Assembly (NCBI RefSeq): GCF_000425165.1
Contig: NZ_KE384320.1
Coordinates: forward strand, 468,994-532,993
DNA: 64,000 nt
Direction: 5' to 3'
Source of the DNA: Photobacterium halotolerans DSM 18316
Lineage (GTDB): Bacteria; Pseudomonadota; Gammaproteobacteria; Enterobacterales; Vibrionaceae
Shown: in pieces, positions 47,969-58,531 of the stretch
Position numbering within the stretch: position 1 is the first letter of the stretch
Layout of the letters: every line of letters begins with the position of its first letter
The notes under the pieces: generated by a model
The model's database searches: none
What the model was told of the DNA's origin: nothing
Seen by the model: the letters and a program-made list of their open reading frames with translations, nothing else
Program-made: the position numbers and the translations under genes

Positions 47969-48154
47969 TCATAATCGAAGGTTCAGTCTGTACAATGAAA
48001 GATCAATGCCAACTTTGTCAGTTTGTTCGCTGACCTGTTCTAACAGTGATTTAGCGGCATCTGTAGTCCTCAGGCGACCAAAGCAGCAATCTGCTTTATC
48101 GCCGATGCGCCAGTTGAGCGCATTTTTGCGCACAATTTGTGCAGCGTCACGCAA
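47969..48154 (-). other. Open frame without a good start between ung and grcA
   Basis: A 61-codon frame (open for five more codons upstream to a stop) with natural-looking composition: KNALNWRIGDKADCC, then RTTDAAKSLLEQVSEQ. There is no ATG and no ribosome site before the TTG. It may be the remnant of a gene or chance. Confidence 0.2.
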
Positions 48155-48173
48155 TAGACTTGAAAGGGCTTAA

Positions 48174-48187
48174 TTGATGCAGATCAA
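48174..48187 (+). promoter_or_regulatory. FNR site upstream of grcA
   Basis: TTGAT-GCAG-ATCAA is a perfect FNR dyad 95 bases before the grcA start. In E. coli grcA is activated by FNR and ArcA in anaerobiosis; arcA and arcB are also in this window. Confidence 0.75.
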
Positions 48188-48281
48188 AGGGCCGGAAGCC
48201 CGACGCGGTAGGATGACCTTATCCCTGACGACTTTGTCAGATACACCATTTTGCTATTTCAGAAACAACCAAGGAGCTGCC

Positions 48282-48659
48282 ATGATCACCGGCATTCAAA
48301 TTACCCAAGCGGCCAATCCTCAACTGCTCAATTCCATCTGGCTGCTGGACGCTGCCAGTGGCACAGCCCGTTGCCTGTGCGCCATTGACGGCTTTGCGCA
48401 AGATCAGGACATCGCCCTGTCTGAACTGGGCCCGTTAGAGTACCGCGAATTAGCTGTTGAACAGGCGCCGCGCATTGAAGGCGGACAGCATTTGAACGTG
48501 AATGTACTCAAACGTGAAACCCTGGAAGATGCGGTGGCGCATCCGGAAAAATACCCGCAGCTGACCATTCGGGTGTCTGGCTACGCGGTCCGTTTCAACT
48601 CGCTGACACCAGAGCAGCAGCGGGATGTGATTGCCCGTACTTTCACTGACAGCTTGTAA
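48282..48659 (+). CDS. grcA: Autonomous glycyl radical cofactor
   Basis: Spare glycyl-radical domain that restores pyruvate formate-lyase after oxygen damage; 125 residues, close to E. coli YfiD. The radical glycine is Gly100 in [12 protein letters not shown]. The frame is open 36 codons upstream, but AAGGAG sits 5 bases before this ATG and the family starts MITGIQIT. An FNR site lies upstream. Confidence 0.96.
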   Translation: MITGIQITQAANPQLLNSIWLLDAASGTARCLCAIDGFAQDQDIALSELGPLEYRELAVEQAPRIEGGQHLNVNVLKRETLEDAVAHPEKYPQLTIRVSGYAVRFNSLTPEQQRDVIARTFTDSL

Positions 48660-48671
48660 CAAGCCCATAGA

Positions 48672-48702
48672 ACAACGCCGCAATCACAGATTGCGGCGTT
48701 GT
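48672..48702. terminator. Hairpin between convergent grcA and yjdM
   Basis: Perfect 14-bp stem ACAACGCCGCAATC/GATTGCGGCGTTGT with an ACA loop. No U-tract on either side, so termination strength is uncertain. Confidence 0.55.
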
Positions 48703-48729
48703 GGTCACTGCATTTCAGATCCGACTGAA

Positions 48730-49071
48730 TCAGGCTTTTTTCACAAATTCAGATTTCAGCATCATGGCCCCGATGCCATCAATCTTACAGTCGATGTTAT
48801 GGTCGCCATCCACCAGACGGTTAATTTTCACTTTCGTCCCCACTTTGGCAACAGACGACGACCCTTTTACCTTGAGATCTTTGATCAGGGTAACGAAATC
48901 GCCTTCCTGCAACACAGTGCCGTTTGCGTCTTTCACTATCAGTGCATCCACATCTTCTGTCACTTCACCCGGAATCCACTCATGGCCACACTCAGGGCAG
49001 ATCAACAGGTTGCTGTCTTCATAGACATAAGACGAATTGCATTCCGGGCAAGGAGGTAAGGTATCGCTCAT
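48730..49071 (-). CDS. yjdM: Zinc-ribbon protein YjdM (PhnA family)
   Basis: 113-residue soluble protein. The N-terminal zinc ribbon has CPECNSSY and CPECGHEW; the C-terminal PhnA domain has [15 protein letters not shown] and [16 protein letters not shown]. Despite the historical name PhnA, it is not the phosphonoacetate hydrolase. Function unknown; single gene. Confidence 0.93.
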   Translation of the reverse strand: MSDTLPPCPECNSSYVYEDSNLLICPECGHEWIPGEVTEDVDALIVKDANGTVLQEGDFVTLIKDLKVKGSSSVAKVGTKVKINRLVDGDHNIDCKIDGIGAMMLKSEFVKKA

Positions 49072-49161
49072 ACGCTGCTATCTCTCATTCAAAAAAGTCA
49101 TCACTTAAAGATATTCGCCCAGCGCTGTCTTGCCAATGCTGGAGGATATTGCCATCATATT

Positions 49162-49174
49162 ATAATGTAATTAT
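49162..49174 (+). promoter_or_regulatory. AT-rich dyad upstream of the SulP gene
   Basis: ATAAT-GTA-ATTAT, 39-51 bases before the SulP start. The same dyad with a different middle (ATAAT-CAA-ATTAT) stands before the ribbon-helix-helix gene at 51243. Confidence 0.35.
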
Positions 49175-49212
49175 CATTATATTATCACGCTATTTTACTG
49201 GCAGAATCGGAT

Positions 49213-50958
49213 ATGATCGCAGCCAAAGAGGCATTGCAAGCCGGATTATTCCAGCGTCAGCACTGGATAAGAAACATCGTTTCAGGTGTCATTGTTGGTA
49301 TAGTTGCTCTTCCTCTTGCAATGGCTTTTGCCATCGCATCCGGCGCAAAGCCAGAACAAGGCATCTACACTGCAATCGTCGCCGGTTTTCTGGTCTCAGC
49401 CTTTGGTGGCAGCCGAGTCCAGATTGCAGGCCCGACCGGAGCTTTCATTGTGGTGCTTTCAGGAATCACCGCACAATACGGTGTGGCCGGCCTTCAAGTC
49501 GCCACGCTGATGGCAGGTATTATCCTGCTCTTTCTGGGAATAACTAAGCTGGGGAGCATCATCAAGTTTATTCCTGCTCCGGTCATTACAGGTTTTACGG
49601 CTGGTATCGGTGTCGTTATCTGGGTAGGGCAATGGCAGTACTTTTTCGGCCTGCCCGACGTCAGCGCCCGTCATTTCCACGATAAGCTTTACCAGTTAGT
49701 CGTCGCGCTACCAGATTTTCATGTCATGACCACCCTGTTGGCCTTATTAGCCCTTCTGGTGACACTCTTTTCTCCCAAAGTGCAGGGCTTAAAACGTATT
49801 CCAGGACCACTCTTATCATTACTCGCAGTCACCGCCCTGCAATATGTCTGTCAGTTCGATGGAATATCGACCATTGGCAGTCAATTCGGCGGGATCCCAC
49901 AAGGACTGCCTCAATTCTCTTTTCCATTAATAAGCTGGGATCATGTGATTGAGCTGATTGGCCCTGCTTTTACTATTGCTATGCTGGGTGCGATTGAATC
50001 ACTTCTCTCGGCTGTGGTGGCTGACGGCATGACGAATACACGCCACGATTCCAATCAGGAGCTGGTTGGACAGGGAATCGCCAATATCGCCGCTCCACTA
50101 CTCGGTGGATTTGCAGCAACCGGTGCTATCGCCCGTACAGCCACCAATATCCGCAATGGCGGCACAGGCCCAATGGCGGGGATGATTCACTCTCTGACTC
50201 TGATCCTGATTCTGCTGGCACTGGCCCCTCTGGCCAGTTACATTCCACTGGCCGCATTGGCCGCCATCCTATTTGTTGTGGCCTGGAACATGAGTGAAGC
50301 TCATCACTTCGTTCACATGATCCGCCGTGCACCAGCCGCGGATGTTGCGATTTTGCTTATCACCTTTCTGTTAACGGTTTTTGCCGATTTAGTGGTGGCG
50401 GTAAACATAGGTGTATTGCTGGCAACCTTTCATTTCCTGCGCAGGATGGCAAACAGTGTTGAAGTGAAAGCTGTCACAGGGAAGGAGTTACATAATGAAT
50501 TGTCGCAGCAAGGAGTACTCGAACTCCCGCCAGGTGTACTGGTCTTTACGGTAGAGGGACCATTTTTCTTTGGTGCAGTTGATCAATTTGAGCGGACGCT
50601 TGCGATTACCAATACCGACCCGGATACAGTGATCATCCGCTTGAAATGGGTGCCTTTCATTGACATTACCGGCATACAAACATTGGAGTCTGTGATTCAA
50701 AACCTGCAAAAAAGGGGAATCACCGTTCTGCTAGCCAACACTAATAAACGGGTATCAACAAAATTACGCAAAGCCGGACTGATTGCTCAGATCGGAGAGC
50801 AGCACCATTACGACACTTTCAATGATGCGCTGAAAACAGCATTACTTCACAGTGAAATGGACAACACAGATTTACCCGGACAACAAATGGTAATATCTCT
50901 CGATAATGAGCCTAACGTTTCATCGGCAACAGAATTCAATAGAAAAAGCCATGAATAA
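49213..50958 (+). CDS. SulP-family anion transporter with STAS domain
   Basis: 581 residues: an N-terminal SLC26/SulP transporter (about 14 membrane segments; GPTGAFIVVLSGI and GIANIAAPLLGGFAATGAIART) and a C-terminal STAS domain (about 440-550; VPFIDITGIQTLESVI). Substrate could be sulfate, bicarbonate or another anion. The Shine-Dalgarno is poor. Codon use looks somewhat more AT-rich than the neighbours, so it may be a more recent arrival. It is followed by a convergent ribbon-helix-helix gene. Confidence 0.9.
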   Translation: MIAAKEALQAGLFQRQHWIRNIVSGVIVGIVALPLAMAFAIASGAKPEQGIYTAIVAGFLVSAFGGSRVQIAGPTGAFIVVLSGITAQYGVAGLQVATLMAGIILLFLGITKLGSIIKFIPAPVITGFTAGIGVVIWVGQWQYFFGLPDVSARHFHDKLYQLVVALPDFHVMTTLLALLALLVTLFSPKVQGLKRIPGPLLSLLAVTALQYVCQFDGISTIGSQFGGIPQGLPQFSFPLISWDHVIELIGPAFTIAMLGAIESLLSAVVADGMTNTRHDSNQELVGQGIANIAAPLLGGFAATGAIARTATNIRNGGTGPMAGMIHSLTLILILLALAPLASYIPLAALAAILFVVAWNMSEAHHFVHMIRRAPAADVAILLITFLLTVFADLVVAVNIGVLLATFHFLRRMANSVEVKAVTGKELHNELSQQGVLELPPGVLVFTVEGPFFFGAVDQFERTLAITNTDPDTVIIRLKWVPFIDITGIQTLESVIQNLQKRGITVLLANTNKRVSTKLRKAGLIAQIGEQHHYDTFNDALKTALLHSEMDNTDLPGQQMVISLDNEPNVSSATEFNRKSHE

Positions 50959-51028
50959 CTGGCGCTGTTGATCTTGCATGCTGACAATTGAACACAATCG
51001 AACATGAAAGAGCAACAGCACCTACTGA

Positions 51029-51217
51029 CTACTTCACCTGGGGGTTCTTCGTGGCGTCATCATCCAGATAACTGATGTCGTGCTTTTCCAGATATTCACG
51101 GATCAACTGACGGACCACCTGGGACGGTGTCAGATCCTGGGAAGCACACAGCTTTTCAAAGGCCTGCTTTTTGCGGGGATCCATCAATACGGTAAAACGG
51201 GCAGTCTTGCTTTCCAC
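51029..51217 (-). CDS. Ribbon-helix-helix (CopG-like) protein
   Basis: 62-residue protein. The N-terminal strand KTARFTVLMDPRKKQAFEKL and helices LTPSQVVRQLIREYLEKH match a ribbon-helix-helix DNA-binding fold, with an acidic tail. The start is GTG; a stop codon just upstream in frame rules out a longer product. No toxin gene is adjacent, so an antitoxin role is not supported. A dyad shared with the SulP promoter lies 26-38 bases upstream of its start, suggesting it may control itself and SulP. Confidence 0.7.
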   Translation of the reverse strand: MESKTARFTVLMDPRKKQAFEKLCASQDLTPSQVVRQLIREYLEKHDISYLDDDATKNPQVK

Positions 51218-51242
51218 ACTCAGCTACTCTCGGTCGGACATG

Positions 51243-51255
51243 ATAATCAAATTAT
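51243..51255 (-). promoter_or_regulatory. AT-rich dyad upstream of the ribbon-helix-helix gene
   Basis: ATAAT-CAA-ATTAT; partner of the dyad at 49162. AT-rich, so a chance match is possible. Confidence 0.3.
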
Positions 51256-51289
51256 AATCTTATCCCGTTGACGAATAAACGGACCAGAC

Positions 51290-51315
51290 AAAAAGAGCCA
51301 CCATAACGGTGGCTC
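51290..51315 (-). terminator. Terminator of the thr operon
   Basis: 8-bp stem GAGCCACC/GGTGGCTC with a 5-base loop and UUUUUGU tail on the minus strand. Confidence 0.9.
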
Positions 51316-51342
51316 AATCAGTGTATGACTCGCAGAAATGTA

Positions 51343-52629
51343 TCAGTCCTGAACGGCTTGCAGCACGGCTTTTAACTGAGCAAAATCATTATCTCGCTCA
51401 ACCGACAGCAACTCCATCGCGCCATGTTTGGCAAGTGGTGCAGGTAAATCTATCTCTTTTTGCAGGATATCTTCCACCACTTCCTTGAACTTGGCAGGGT
51501 GCGCAGTACACAGGAACAGGCCGGTCTCGCCCGCTTGCAACTGCTCATTGAGTATACGGTAGGCAATGGCGCCGTGTGGTTCACACAGGTAGCCGTCGGC
51601 ATCCATCTTACGCAGTGTCTCTGCGGTCTGCTCGTCGCTGACCGCGCCGTAGCCCAGCTCGTTCAGGCCCCAGCCTTGTTGCTGGCACAGCTCTTCAATA
51701 CGCGGCCAGTTGTTTGGCTGGCTGACATCCATGGCATTGGAAATGGTCGGCACTGTGGCCTTAGGATCCCACTTGCCATCCTGCAGATAGCGGGGCACGG
51801 TATCGTTGACATTGGTGGCGGCGATGAAACGCTTCACCGGCAAGCCCAGCGCTTTGGCCAGCAGACCGGCGGTCAGGTTGCCGAAGTTACCGCTGGGAAC
51901 AGACACCACCAGATTGCCGCGAGCGGCTTTCGGCAGTTGCGCTACCGCTTCGAAGTAGTAGCAAATCTGCGCCATCAGACGGCTGATGTTGATGGAATTG
52001 GCTGAGTTCAGGCCCACTTCCTGACGCAGCTCTGCATCATCAAAGGCTTGCTTGACCAGCGACTGGCAATCATCAAAAGTACCGTTCACCGCCACAGTGT
52101 GGATATTACCGCCCAGGGTACAGAACAGTTTTTCCTGCAGCGGACTGATCTTGCCCTTCGGATACAGGATCACCACCTTGATGTTGTCCATACCGTAGAA
52201 AGCATGGGCCACAGCGGCACCGGTATCGCCTGAGGTGGCGGTAAGGATAGTGATATTGCCATTGGCATCGGACACAGCCGCCAGCGACTGGGCCATGAAG
52301 CGGCCACCGAAGTCTTTGAATGCCAGCGTCGGGCCGTGGAACAACTCCAGCGCATAAACAGCATCTTTCACCGGTACAACCGGGGCCGGGAACTGGAAGG
52401 CATTACTGACCATTTGCCGGACGGTTTCCGCGCCCAGTTCATCACCGATGAAAGCAGACAGGATATGGCTGCTGCGGGTAACAAAATCCTGCTCCAGCAA
52501 CGCATCGATGTCGCCTAAATCCGGCAGCCGGGCAGGAAAAAACAGGCCCTGATTACGGCCCAACCCCTGGCGGACTGCCTGGGCAAAAGATACTTCTTCC
52601 TGATGATCTTTCAAGTTATACAACTTCAT
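51343..52629 (-). CDS. thrC: Threonine synthase
   Basis: PLP enzyme that converts O-phosphohomoserine to threonine; 428 residues. The PLP lysine is Lys105 in TLAFKDFGG, and the phosphate-binding loop includes SGDTGAAVAHAF. Starts 2 bases after thrB; last gene of the operon. Confidence 0.97.
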   Translation of the reverse strand: MKLYNLKDHQEEVSFAQAVRQGLGRNQGLFFPARLPDLGDIDALLEQDFVTRSSHILSAFIGDELGAETVRQMVSNAFQFPAPVVPVKDAVYALELFHGPTLAFKDFGGRFMAQSLAAVSDANGNITILTATSGDTGAAVAHAFYGMDNIKVVILYPKGKISPLQEKLFCTLGGNIHTVAVNGTFDDCQSLVKQAFDDAELRQEVGLNSANSINISRLMAQICYYFEAVAQLPKAARGNLVVSVPSGNFGNLTAGLLAKALGLPVKRFIAATNVNDTVPRYLQDGKWDPKATVPTISNAMDVSQPNNWPRIEELCQQQGWGLNELGYGAVSDEQTAETLRKMDADGYLCEPHGAIAYRILNEQLQAGETGLFLCTAHPAKFKEVVEDILQKEIDLPAPLAKHGAMELLSVERDNDFAQLKAVLQAVQD

Positions 52630-52631
52630 GA

Positions 52632-53588
52632 TTAATACTCACTTCCTATTTCTGTTGAACCCTGGCTGTCGAGACGACAGACATGGACGAATCCTTCATC
52701 ATTCTGGACATAATGCTGCTGCAGCCAGCGGGCAATGCGCTCTGCGACTTCCAGATCATCACAGATACTGAACATGGTCGGGCCTGAGCCTGAAATACCA
52801 CTGGCTAACGCGCCGGCTTCCAGCGCGTACTGGCGCGCTTCCTTAAAGCCCGGCAGCAAGCCTTCACGGTAGGGTTCTGCCACCACGTCTTTGATCATTT
52901 TGGCGGCCAGTTGCGGCTGCTGACTGTGGCAGGCATGGATAAAGCCCCCCAGATAACGGCCATGGGCAATCATATCCTGCCGGCGGTACTGAGCCGGCAA
53001 AATGGCCCGGGCTTCTGCGGTCGAGACTTTGATGCCGGGATACGCCATAACCCAGTACCAATTATCAAAGCTCGGCACGGACTGGCTGATGATCCCCAGT
53101 TCCTCGACCATAAATTGCAGCCCGCCAAGATAGCAGGGCGCCACGTTATCGTAATGCACACTGCCTGAAATCTGGCCTTCCATTTCTCCCATCAGCGCCA
53201 GCAGTTCTGTCTCTGTCAGCGGGTTATCATGAAAGCGGTTCAGGGCATCCAGAGCGGCCACAATTGAGCAGGCACTGGAACCCAGGCCGGAACCAATAGG
53301 CATATTCTTCGCCAGTGTCATCGACACAGGTTTCAGGCTGACGCTTTTCTTATCCAGCTCACGGGCAAACACCTGCCAGCAGTGATAAACGATGTTCTCT
53401 TGCGGCTCAGCCGGCAGCTTAGCGACAAAGTCACCTTCACATCGCAGTGAAAAGGGCTCTGTACCAGTGGCCACTGTCACTTTATCCCCCAGCAGGGTGC
53501 CATCAACGGGCGACACTGCCGCCCCCAGAACATCAAAACCGACACTGACATTACCAATTGATGCCGGTGCGTAAACAGTCACACTCAT
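52632..53588 (-). CDS. thrB: Homoserine kinase
   Basis: GHMP-family kinase of 318 residues that phosphorylates homoserine. The ATP-binding motif is [17 protein letters not shown] (near 96-112), and the C-terminal GHMP glycine loop is [14 protein letters not shown]. Starts 2 bases after thrA. Confidence 0.97.
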   Translation of the reverse strand: MSVTVYAPASIGNVSVGFDVLGAAVSPVDGTLLGDKVTVATGTEPFSLRCEGDFVAKLPAEPQENIVYHCWQVFARELDKKSVSLKPVSMTLAKNMPIGSGLGSSACSIVAALDALNRFHDNPLTETELLALMGEMEGQISGSVHYDNVAPCYLGGLQFMVEELGIISQSVPSFDNWYWVMAYPGIKVSTAEARAILPAQYRRQDMIAHGRYLGGFIHACHSQQPQLAAKMIKDVVAEPYREGLLPGFKEARQYALEAGALASGISGSGPTMFSICDDLEVAERIARWLQQHYVQNDEGFVHVCRLDSQGSTEIGSEY

Positions 53589-53590
53589 TG

Positions 53591-56050
53591 TTACACTCCC
53601 AGTTTCCAGCCGACGGTACGCATCAGATCCGCGAAAACCCCTGCCGCTGTGACCTCGGTACCGGCACCGTATCCGCGCAGGACCAGAGGAATGGGTTGAT
53701 AGTAACGGCTGTAGAAGGCCAGGGCATTCTCGCCGTCCTTGATTTTAAACATAGGATCATCCTGATCAACGGCAGCCACTTTCACTTTGCATTTACCGTT
53801 GTCGATTTCACCGATGTAGCGCAGTACTTTGCCTTCTGCGGCCGCTTTGGCTGACCATTCACTGAAATAAGCATCGGCCTGCGGCAGACGCTGCATGAAG
53901 GCCTCGACATCGCCACTTTGATCAAAGCCCGGCGGCAAGGCCGGCTCAACCACCACATCGCTCAGCTCAAGGGCGTAACCGGCCTCACGGGCCAGGATCA
54001 GGAGTTTGCGCGCCACATCCATCCCGGACAGATCATCACGGGGATCCGGTTCAGTAAAACCGTTATTGCGGGCCACAGTCGTTGCTTCACTCAGGCTCAT
54101 GCCTTCGTCCAGCTTACCGAAGATAAAAGACAGCGAGCCAGACAAAATACCGGCGAAACGCTCCAGCTCATCACCGGCAGCCATCAGGTTCTGCAGGTTT
54201 TCAATCACTGGCAGACCGGCACCGACAGTGGTGTCATACATGAAACGACGGCGGGTCACGCGCGCAGCCTGACGCAGCTGGTGATAATAAGCCATGCTGG
54301 CCGTATTGGCTTTCTTGTTGGGCGTGATAACGTGGAAACCGGCGGCCAGGAAGTCCACATACTGCTCGGCAATGGCTTCGTCTGAGGTGCAATCAATAAT
54401 CACAGGGTTGATGATGTGATTGCGCTGCACCAGCTGGATCAGGCTCGCCAGATTGAAACCGCCGCTTGCCTGGCCAATCGCATCGCGCCAGTTTTCCAGC
54501 GGCAGGCCATTATTGTCCAGCAGCATGCCTTTGCTGTTCGACAAACCACAGACACGAATGACAATCCCGTTTTCAGCCAGTTTCTCTTGCTGGCGCTGGA
54601 TCTGATCCACCAATTCACCGCCGACACCACCGACACCGACCACGAACACATCCAGGAAGTGTTTACTGTTGAACAGGTTCTCATGACAGGCTTTCACCGC
54701 TTCCGACACTTTGTTGGCCGGAATCACAGCGGAAATTGCCCTTTCAGAAGAGCCCTGCGCAATCGCGATAATATTGACGTTCACTTCGGCCAGCGAGGTA
54801 AAGAAGCGGGACGCCACACCACGGGAAGTGCGCATACCGTCCCCGACCAGGGTCACGATTGCTGAGTCGTCAATGAACTCTACCGGCTCTAGCAGGCCTT
54901 CTTTCAGCTCCAGCTCAAAATTATTACGCAGCGCCTGCTCAGCCGCTTGCTGATCATCACTTTCGATACAAAAACTGATGCTGTATTCAGACGAGGACTG
55001 GGTGATCAGAACAATTGACACCCCTGCTGCTGACATTGCCCCGAACACGCGGGCCGCCATACCCACCATGCCTTTCATACCAGGACCGGACACATTCACC
55101 ATGGTCAGGTTTTTGAGCGTGGTAATACCTTTGATCGCCAGCTTGTCTTCACCTGTATCCTGGCCGATCAGTGTGCCGGCACCCTGCGGGTTAAAACTGT
55201 TTTTGATCAGGCAGGGAATGTGAAATTGCGCGATGGGGGCAATGGTTTTGGGATGCAGTACCGAAGCACCGAAGTAGGACAACTCCATCGCTTCCTGATA
55301 ACTGAGCGATTTCAGCAAACGGGCATCCGGCACCAGACGCGGATCACAGTTATAGACGCCATCGACATCGGTCCAGATTTCACAGCATTCAGCACGCAGA
55401 CAGGCTGCCAGTACGGCGGCTGAGTAATCCGAACCGTTACGGCCTAAAATAACCAGCTCACCTTTCTCATTACCGGCTGTAAACCCGGGCATGATATGGA
55501 TATATCCCTCGGCCAGCGGATGACGGCGGAAGTTGTCGGTTGAGATCTCAATATCAACATGCCCTTCCAGGTAATCGCCATGCGCCACTAACGAAGCAAC
55601 AGGATCAATCAGATCGGCTTTGTGTCCCTTGGCTTCCAGCACCGCTTTCATGGCCACGATCGACAGGCGCTCACCTTTACTGATGACGCGGGCGTAGATA
55701 TTGTCAGGGCACTGTCCCAGCAATTTCATCCCGTGGACCAGTTGCTTCAGTTGCCCCAGCGAGCTGGCGAGTTTGGCATCCACGGCTGAACGCTCAAACG
55801 CAGGTAAATGCTGCTCAATGCCATCAAACAGGCTGTTAAAGGTGTTTTCCAGATCGCTGAGCTGCAGTTCAGCATCGCCCGTCGCGACTGTGGTATCAAT
55901 GACTGACACCAGTTTGTTGGTCACTTTGCCCGGTGCTGACAGCACCACTGAGACTTCACCCTGATGGGCATTACTGGCGATGATATCCGCCGCCCTGAGA
56001 AACCGGTCGGCATCCGCTAAAGATGAACCGCCAAACTTAAGCACTCGCAT
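53591..56050 (-). CDS. thrA: Bifunctional aspartokinase I / homoserine dehydrogenase I
   Basis: 819 residues (E. coli 820). N-terminal aspartokinase begins with [13 protein letters not shown]. The central ACT regulatory domains include [16 protein letters not shown] and [10 protein letters not shown]. The C-terminal homoserine dehydrogenase starts around [14 protein letters not shown] and contains [11 protein letters not shown] and [16 protein letters not shown]. It catalyses the first and third steps of threonine synthesis and is feedback-inhibited by threonine. Preceded by thrL and an attenuator. Confidence 0.98.
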   Translation of the reverse strand: MRVLKFGGSSLADADRFLRAADIIASNAHQGEVSVVLSAPGKVTNKLVSVIDTTVATGDAELQLSDLENTFNSLFDGIEQHLPAFERSAVDAKLASSLGQLKQLVHGMKLLGQCPDNIYARVISKGERLSIVAMKAVLEAKGHKADLIDPVASLVAHGDYLEGHVDIEISTDNFRRHPLAEGYIHIMPGFTAGNEKGELVILGRNGSDYSAAVLAACLRAECCEIWTDVDGVYNCDPRLVPDARLLKSLSYQEAMELSYFGASVLHPKTIAPIAQFHIPCLIKNSFNPQGAGTLIGQDTGEDKLAIKGITTLKNLTMVNVSGPGMKGMVGMAARVFGAMSAAGVSIVLITQSSSEYSISFCIESDDQQAAEQALRNNFELELKEGLLEPVEFIDDSAIVTLVGDGMRTSRGVASRFFTSLAEVNVNIIAIAQGSSERAISAVIPANKVSEAVKACHENLFNSKHFLDVFVVGVGGVGGELVDQIQRQQEKLAENGIVIRVCGLSNSKGMLLDNNGLPLENWRDAIGQASGGFNLASLIQLVQRNHIINPVIIDCTSDEAIAEQYVDFLAAGFHVITPNKKANTASMAYYHQLRQAARVTRRRFMYDTTVGAGLPVIENLQNLMAAGDELERFAGILSGSLSFIFGKLDEGMSLSEATTVARNNGFTEPDPRDDLSGMDVARKLLILAREAGYALELSDVVVEPALPPGFDQSGDVEAFMQRLPQADAYFSEWSAKAAAEGKVLRYIGEIDNGKCKVKVAAVDQDDPMFKIKDGENALAFYSRYYQPIPLVLRGYGAGTEVTAAGVFADLMRTVGWKLGV

Positions 56051-56152
56051 TCCCTACTCCACTTCCGTTAATTTTGACTTGTCGGCAACCGCTTCCTGGC
56101 TGTTATTGTTTGTGGCCAGTGAATATTGCCATTGAATCTGAAAAATCATGGT

Positions 56153-56191
56153 GAAAAAAAAGCCCGCACTGTAAGGTGCGGGCTTTTTTTT
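56153..56191 (-). terminator. thr operon attenuator
   Basis: Strong 9-bp stem AGCCCGCAC/GTGCGGGCT, 6-base loop, extended by an A8/U8 flank on each side. It lies between the leader peptide and thrA, so termination depends on translation of the leader. Confidence 0.93.
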
Positions 56192-56206
56192 GAAATCTTG
56201 CGCGTA

Positions 56207-56275
56207 TCAGCCCGCCCCAACACTGTTTGTGCCGGTAATAATAATGGTGGTGGTGCCGATAAGGTTAAGTGCCAT
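56207..56275 (-). CDS. thrL: thr operon leader peptide
   Basis: 22-residue peptide with the regulatory run GTTTIIITGT: five Thr and four Ile codons in total. When charged tRNA-Thr or tRNA-Ile is scarce, ribosome stalling here should prevent the attenuator hairpin that follows 16 bases later. Too short for most gene finders. Confidence 0.9.
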   Translation of the reverse strand: MALNLIGTTTIIITGTNSVGAG

Positions 56276-56672
56276 GTTTTTATATTATTGCTAATGTTGT
56301 GTGCGTGTTGTTACGTTTACCTGATCCCCAGGTATGAGTCAACACTGACTAGTGATTTATTTCTTACTTTCCCGGAATACAGTTTTTGTCTCTGCCAATT
56401 CATTATTCCCGCCAAGAATAGATTAGTCGCATAAAATTAGAGGAAATCGCATTTCTGCAATTGCAGTTAACTCATTGACATAGCATAGTAACTCGTAGGG
56501 ATGCGTTGCTTTCTCAAGCAAGACCGGAAGCAACTAACCCGTTCAAGCCCAACAATGTTCTGGTTCAGGACACTCGACGCACCCTCAGAACCAGAGAGAT
56601 CACTCACAGGCCATGCTGGAAGACCGCCTGGAGGATAACAATGATTACAATAATATTTCGGAGGGATCCGGC
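56276..56672. other. Divergent thrL/aceK intergenic region
   Basis: About 400 bases with both promoters and no other supported gene. A 7-bp inverted repeat TCTGGTT/AACCAGA (56559-56595) lies about 80 bases before aceK; significance unknown. Confidence 0.4.
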
Positions 56673-58403
56673 ATGACAGCAGCAATGGAACAGCTTGTTG
56701 CACATACCATACTCCAAGGCTTTGATGCCATGTACGGCCGGTTTCTGGATGTCACAGCCGGTGCGCAGGACAGATTTGAAAATCAGGATTGGATGTCAGT
56801 CCACCAGGCCCTGAAACAGAGGATCAGCTTTTACGACCATCATGTGGAACTGGTCAGCCGCCAGATCCAGATTATGCTCGGCAGGCAATACGCAAACCGC
56901 GAGTTTCTGACCGCCGTCAAATCCTCCTATGAAGATCTGCTGCTGGATTACCCTCGCTATGACATTGCAGAAAGCTTCTTTAATTCCGTCTATTGCCGAA
57001 TTTTCGAGCATCGCGATATCAACCGCGACAAACTGTTTGTGCACAGTTCTCAGGCCGGGCGCATTGCGCCTTATCCAACGGCGTTAACCCGTTTGTACCA
57101 GTCTGAGAACGGGCCGCATTATCTGTTTGAACGCATGATGGATGAAACCCCTTTCACGCTGAGCTGGGAAGATAAAAACCGGGACATTGCCCTGATAGTG
57201 GCCAGGCTCAACAATGAGTTTGGCACCGCAGCGATGCAAAAAGCCCGGCTTGAGCTGATCAAAGAACCTTTTTACCGCAATAAAGCCGCTTATCTGATTG
57301 GCCGGCTGTTGCTCGAAGACAACACCCAGATCCCTCTGGTATTACCTGTGCTGACCACAGAAAACCGCCAGCTGCATGTGGACGCCTGCCTGTGTCATGT
57401 TGATGATGTCAGTATCGTCTTTGGCTTCGCGCGTTCCTATTTCATGGTGTACGCTCCGGCACCTGCCGCACTGGTGCGTTTCCTCAGTGAGCTGCTGCCT
57501 AACAAAACCCATGCCGAACTCTACACCGCCATAGGTTGCCAGAAGCACGGAAAAACAGAGCTGTACCGGGAATTTCTCCATCACCTTGAACATTCCGACG
57601 ACAAGTTCGACCTGGCGCCGGGTATCAAAGGCATGGTGATGAGCGTCTTTACCCTTCCTTCCTACGGGTTCGTTTTTAAAGTGATCAAAGACAAGTTCGC
57701 CCCTCAGAAAGAAATGAACCGGGCCACAGTCAAAGAGAAATACCAGCTGGTTAAAGAGCATGACAGGGTCGGCCGGATGGCGGATACCCAGGAGTACCGC
57801 AACTTCAGTTTTGACCGCAGCCGATTCAGTCCTGAGTTACTGGAAGAATTACAGCGTGAAGCACCGTCGAGCCTTATCGTGACTGACAAGGAAATCATGA
57901 TAAAGCACCTCTATATAGAACGCAGGATGATCCCTTTCAACCTGTATATTGAACAAGCCAATGATGACGATCTGCGCCACGCTGTGGATGAATACGGCAA
58001 AGCCATCAAACAACTGGCAGCCGCCAATATTTTCCCGGGTGACATGCTGTTCAAAAACTTCGGTGTGACACGCCATAAACGCGTGGTCTTCTATGACTAT
58101 GATGAAATCAGCTACATGACCGAAATTAACTTCCGCCGTATTCCGCCGCCCCGGTACCCGGAAGATGAACTGTCAGCCGAGCCCTGGTACAGCGTGGGCA
58201 CCAATGATGTTTTCCCTGAAGAATTTCGTACTTTCCTGCTGATCAATCCCAAAGTGCGAAAACTGTTTGATGAGCTGCACAGCGATCTGTTTGATCCCGG
58301 CTACTGGCAGCACTTACAGTCAAACATTGAGCAAGGGCGGTTTGAAGATGTCTTTCCGTACAAAGAAAAACACCGGCTGGTAAGAGCGCAAAAGCACTCG
58401 TAG
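56673..58403 (+). CDS. aceK: Isocitrate dehydrogenase kinase/phosphatase
   Basis: Bifunctional enzyme that inactivates (phosphorylates) or reactivates isocitrate dehydrogenase, directing carbon to the glyoxylate shunt; 576 residues. Conserved segments: [67 protein letters not shown] (ATP site) and [17 protein letters not shown] lies 8 bases before the chosen ATG; 20 upstream codons are open. Unusually, no aceB or aceA is adjacent. Confidence 0.96.
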   Translation: MTAAMEQLVAHTILQGFDAMYGRFLDVTAGAQDRFENQDWMSVHQALKQRISFYDHHVELVSRQIQIMLGRQYANREFLTAVKSSYEDLLLDYPRYDIAESFFNSVYCRIFEHRDINRDKLFVHSSQAGRIAPYPTALTRLYQSENGPHYLFERMMDETPFTLSWEDKNRDIALIVARLNNEFGTAAMQKARLELIKEPFYRNKAAYLIGRLLLEDNTQIPLVLPVLTTENRQLHVDACLCHVDDVSIVFGFARSYFMVYAPAPAALVRFLSELLPNKTHAELYTAIGCQKHGKTELYREFLHHLEHSDDKFDLAPGIKGMVMSVFTLPSYGFVFKVIKDKFAPQKEMNRATVKEKYQLVKEHDRVGRMADTQEYRNFSFDRSRFSPELLEELQREAPSSLIVTDKEIMIKHLYIERRMIPFNLYIEQANDDDLRHAVDEYGKAIKQLAAANIFPGDMLFKNFGVTRHKRVVFYDYDEISYMTEINFRRIPPPRYPEDELSAEPWYSVGTNDVFPEEFRTFLLINPKVRKLFDELHSDLFDPGYWQHLQSNIEQGRFEDVFPYKEKHRLVRAQKHS

Positions 58404-58531
58404 TTTGATCTTTGCCGCAATCTGAGATGTAAATCAGTGATGTGCGACGAAACACGCACTTTGTGAAATATTTCTGGCCTAGGATTAATTGACACTGAAA
58501 AAGGAAATTGCTCTTACAGGGATGGCTGAGG

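Noticed and set aside
51029..51217. Toxin-antitoxin module at the ribbon-helix-helix gene
   Set aside because: No toxin-like frame lies next to it on either side; the neighbours are SulP and thrC.
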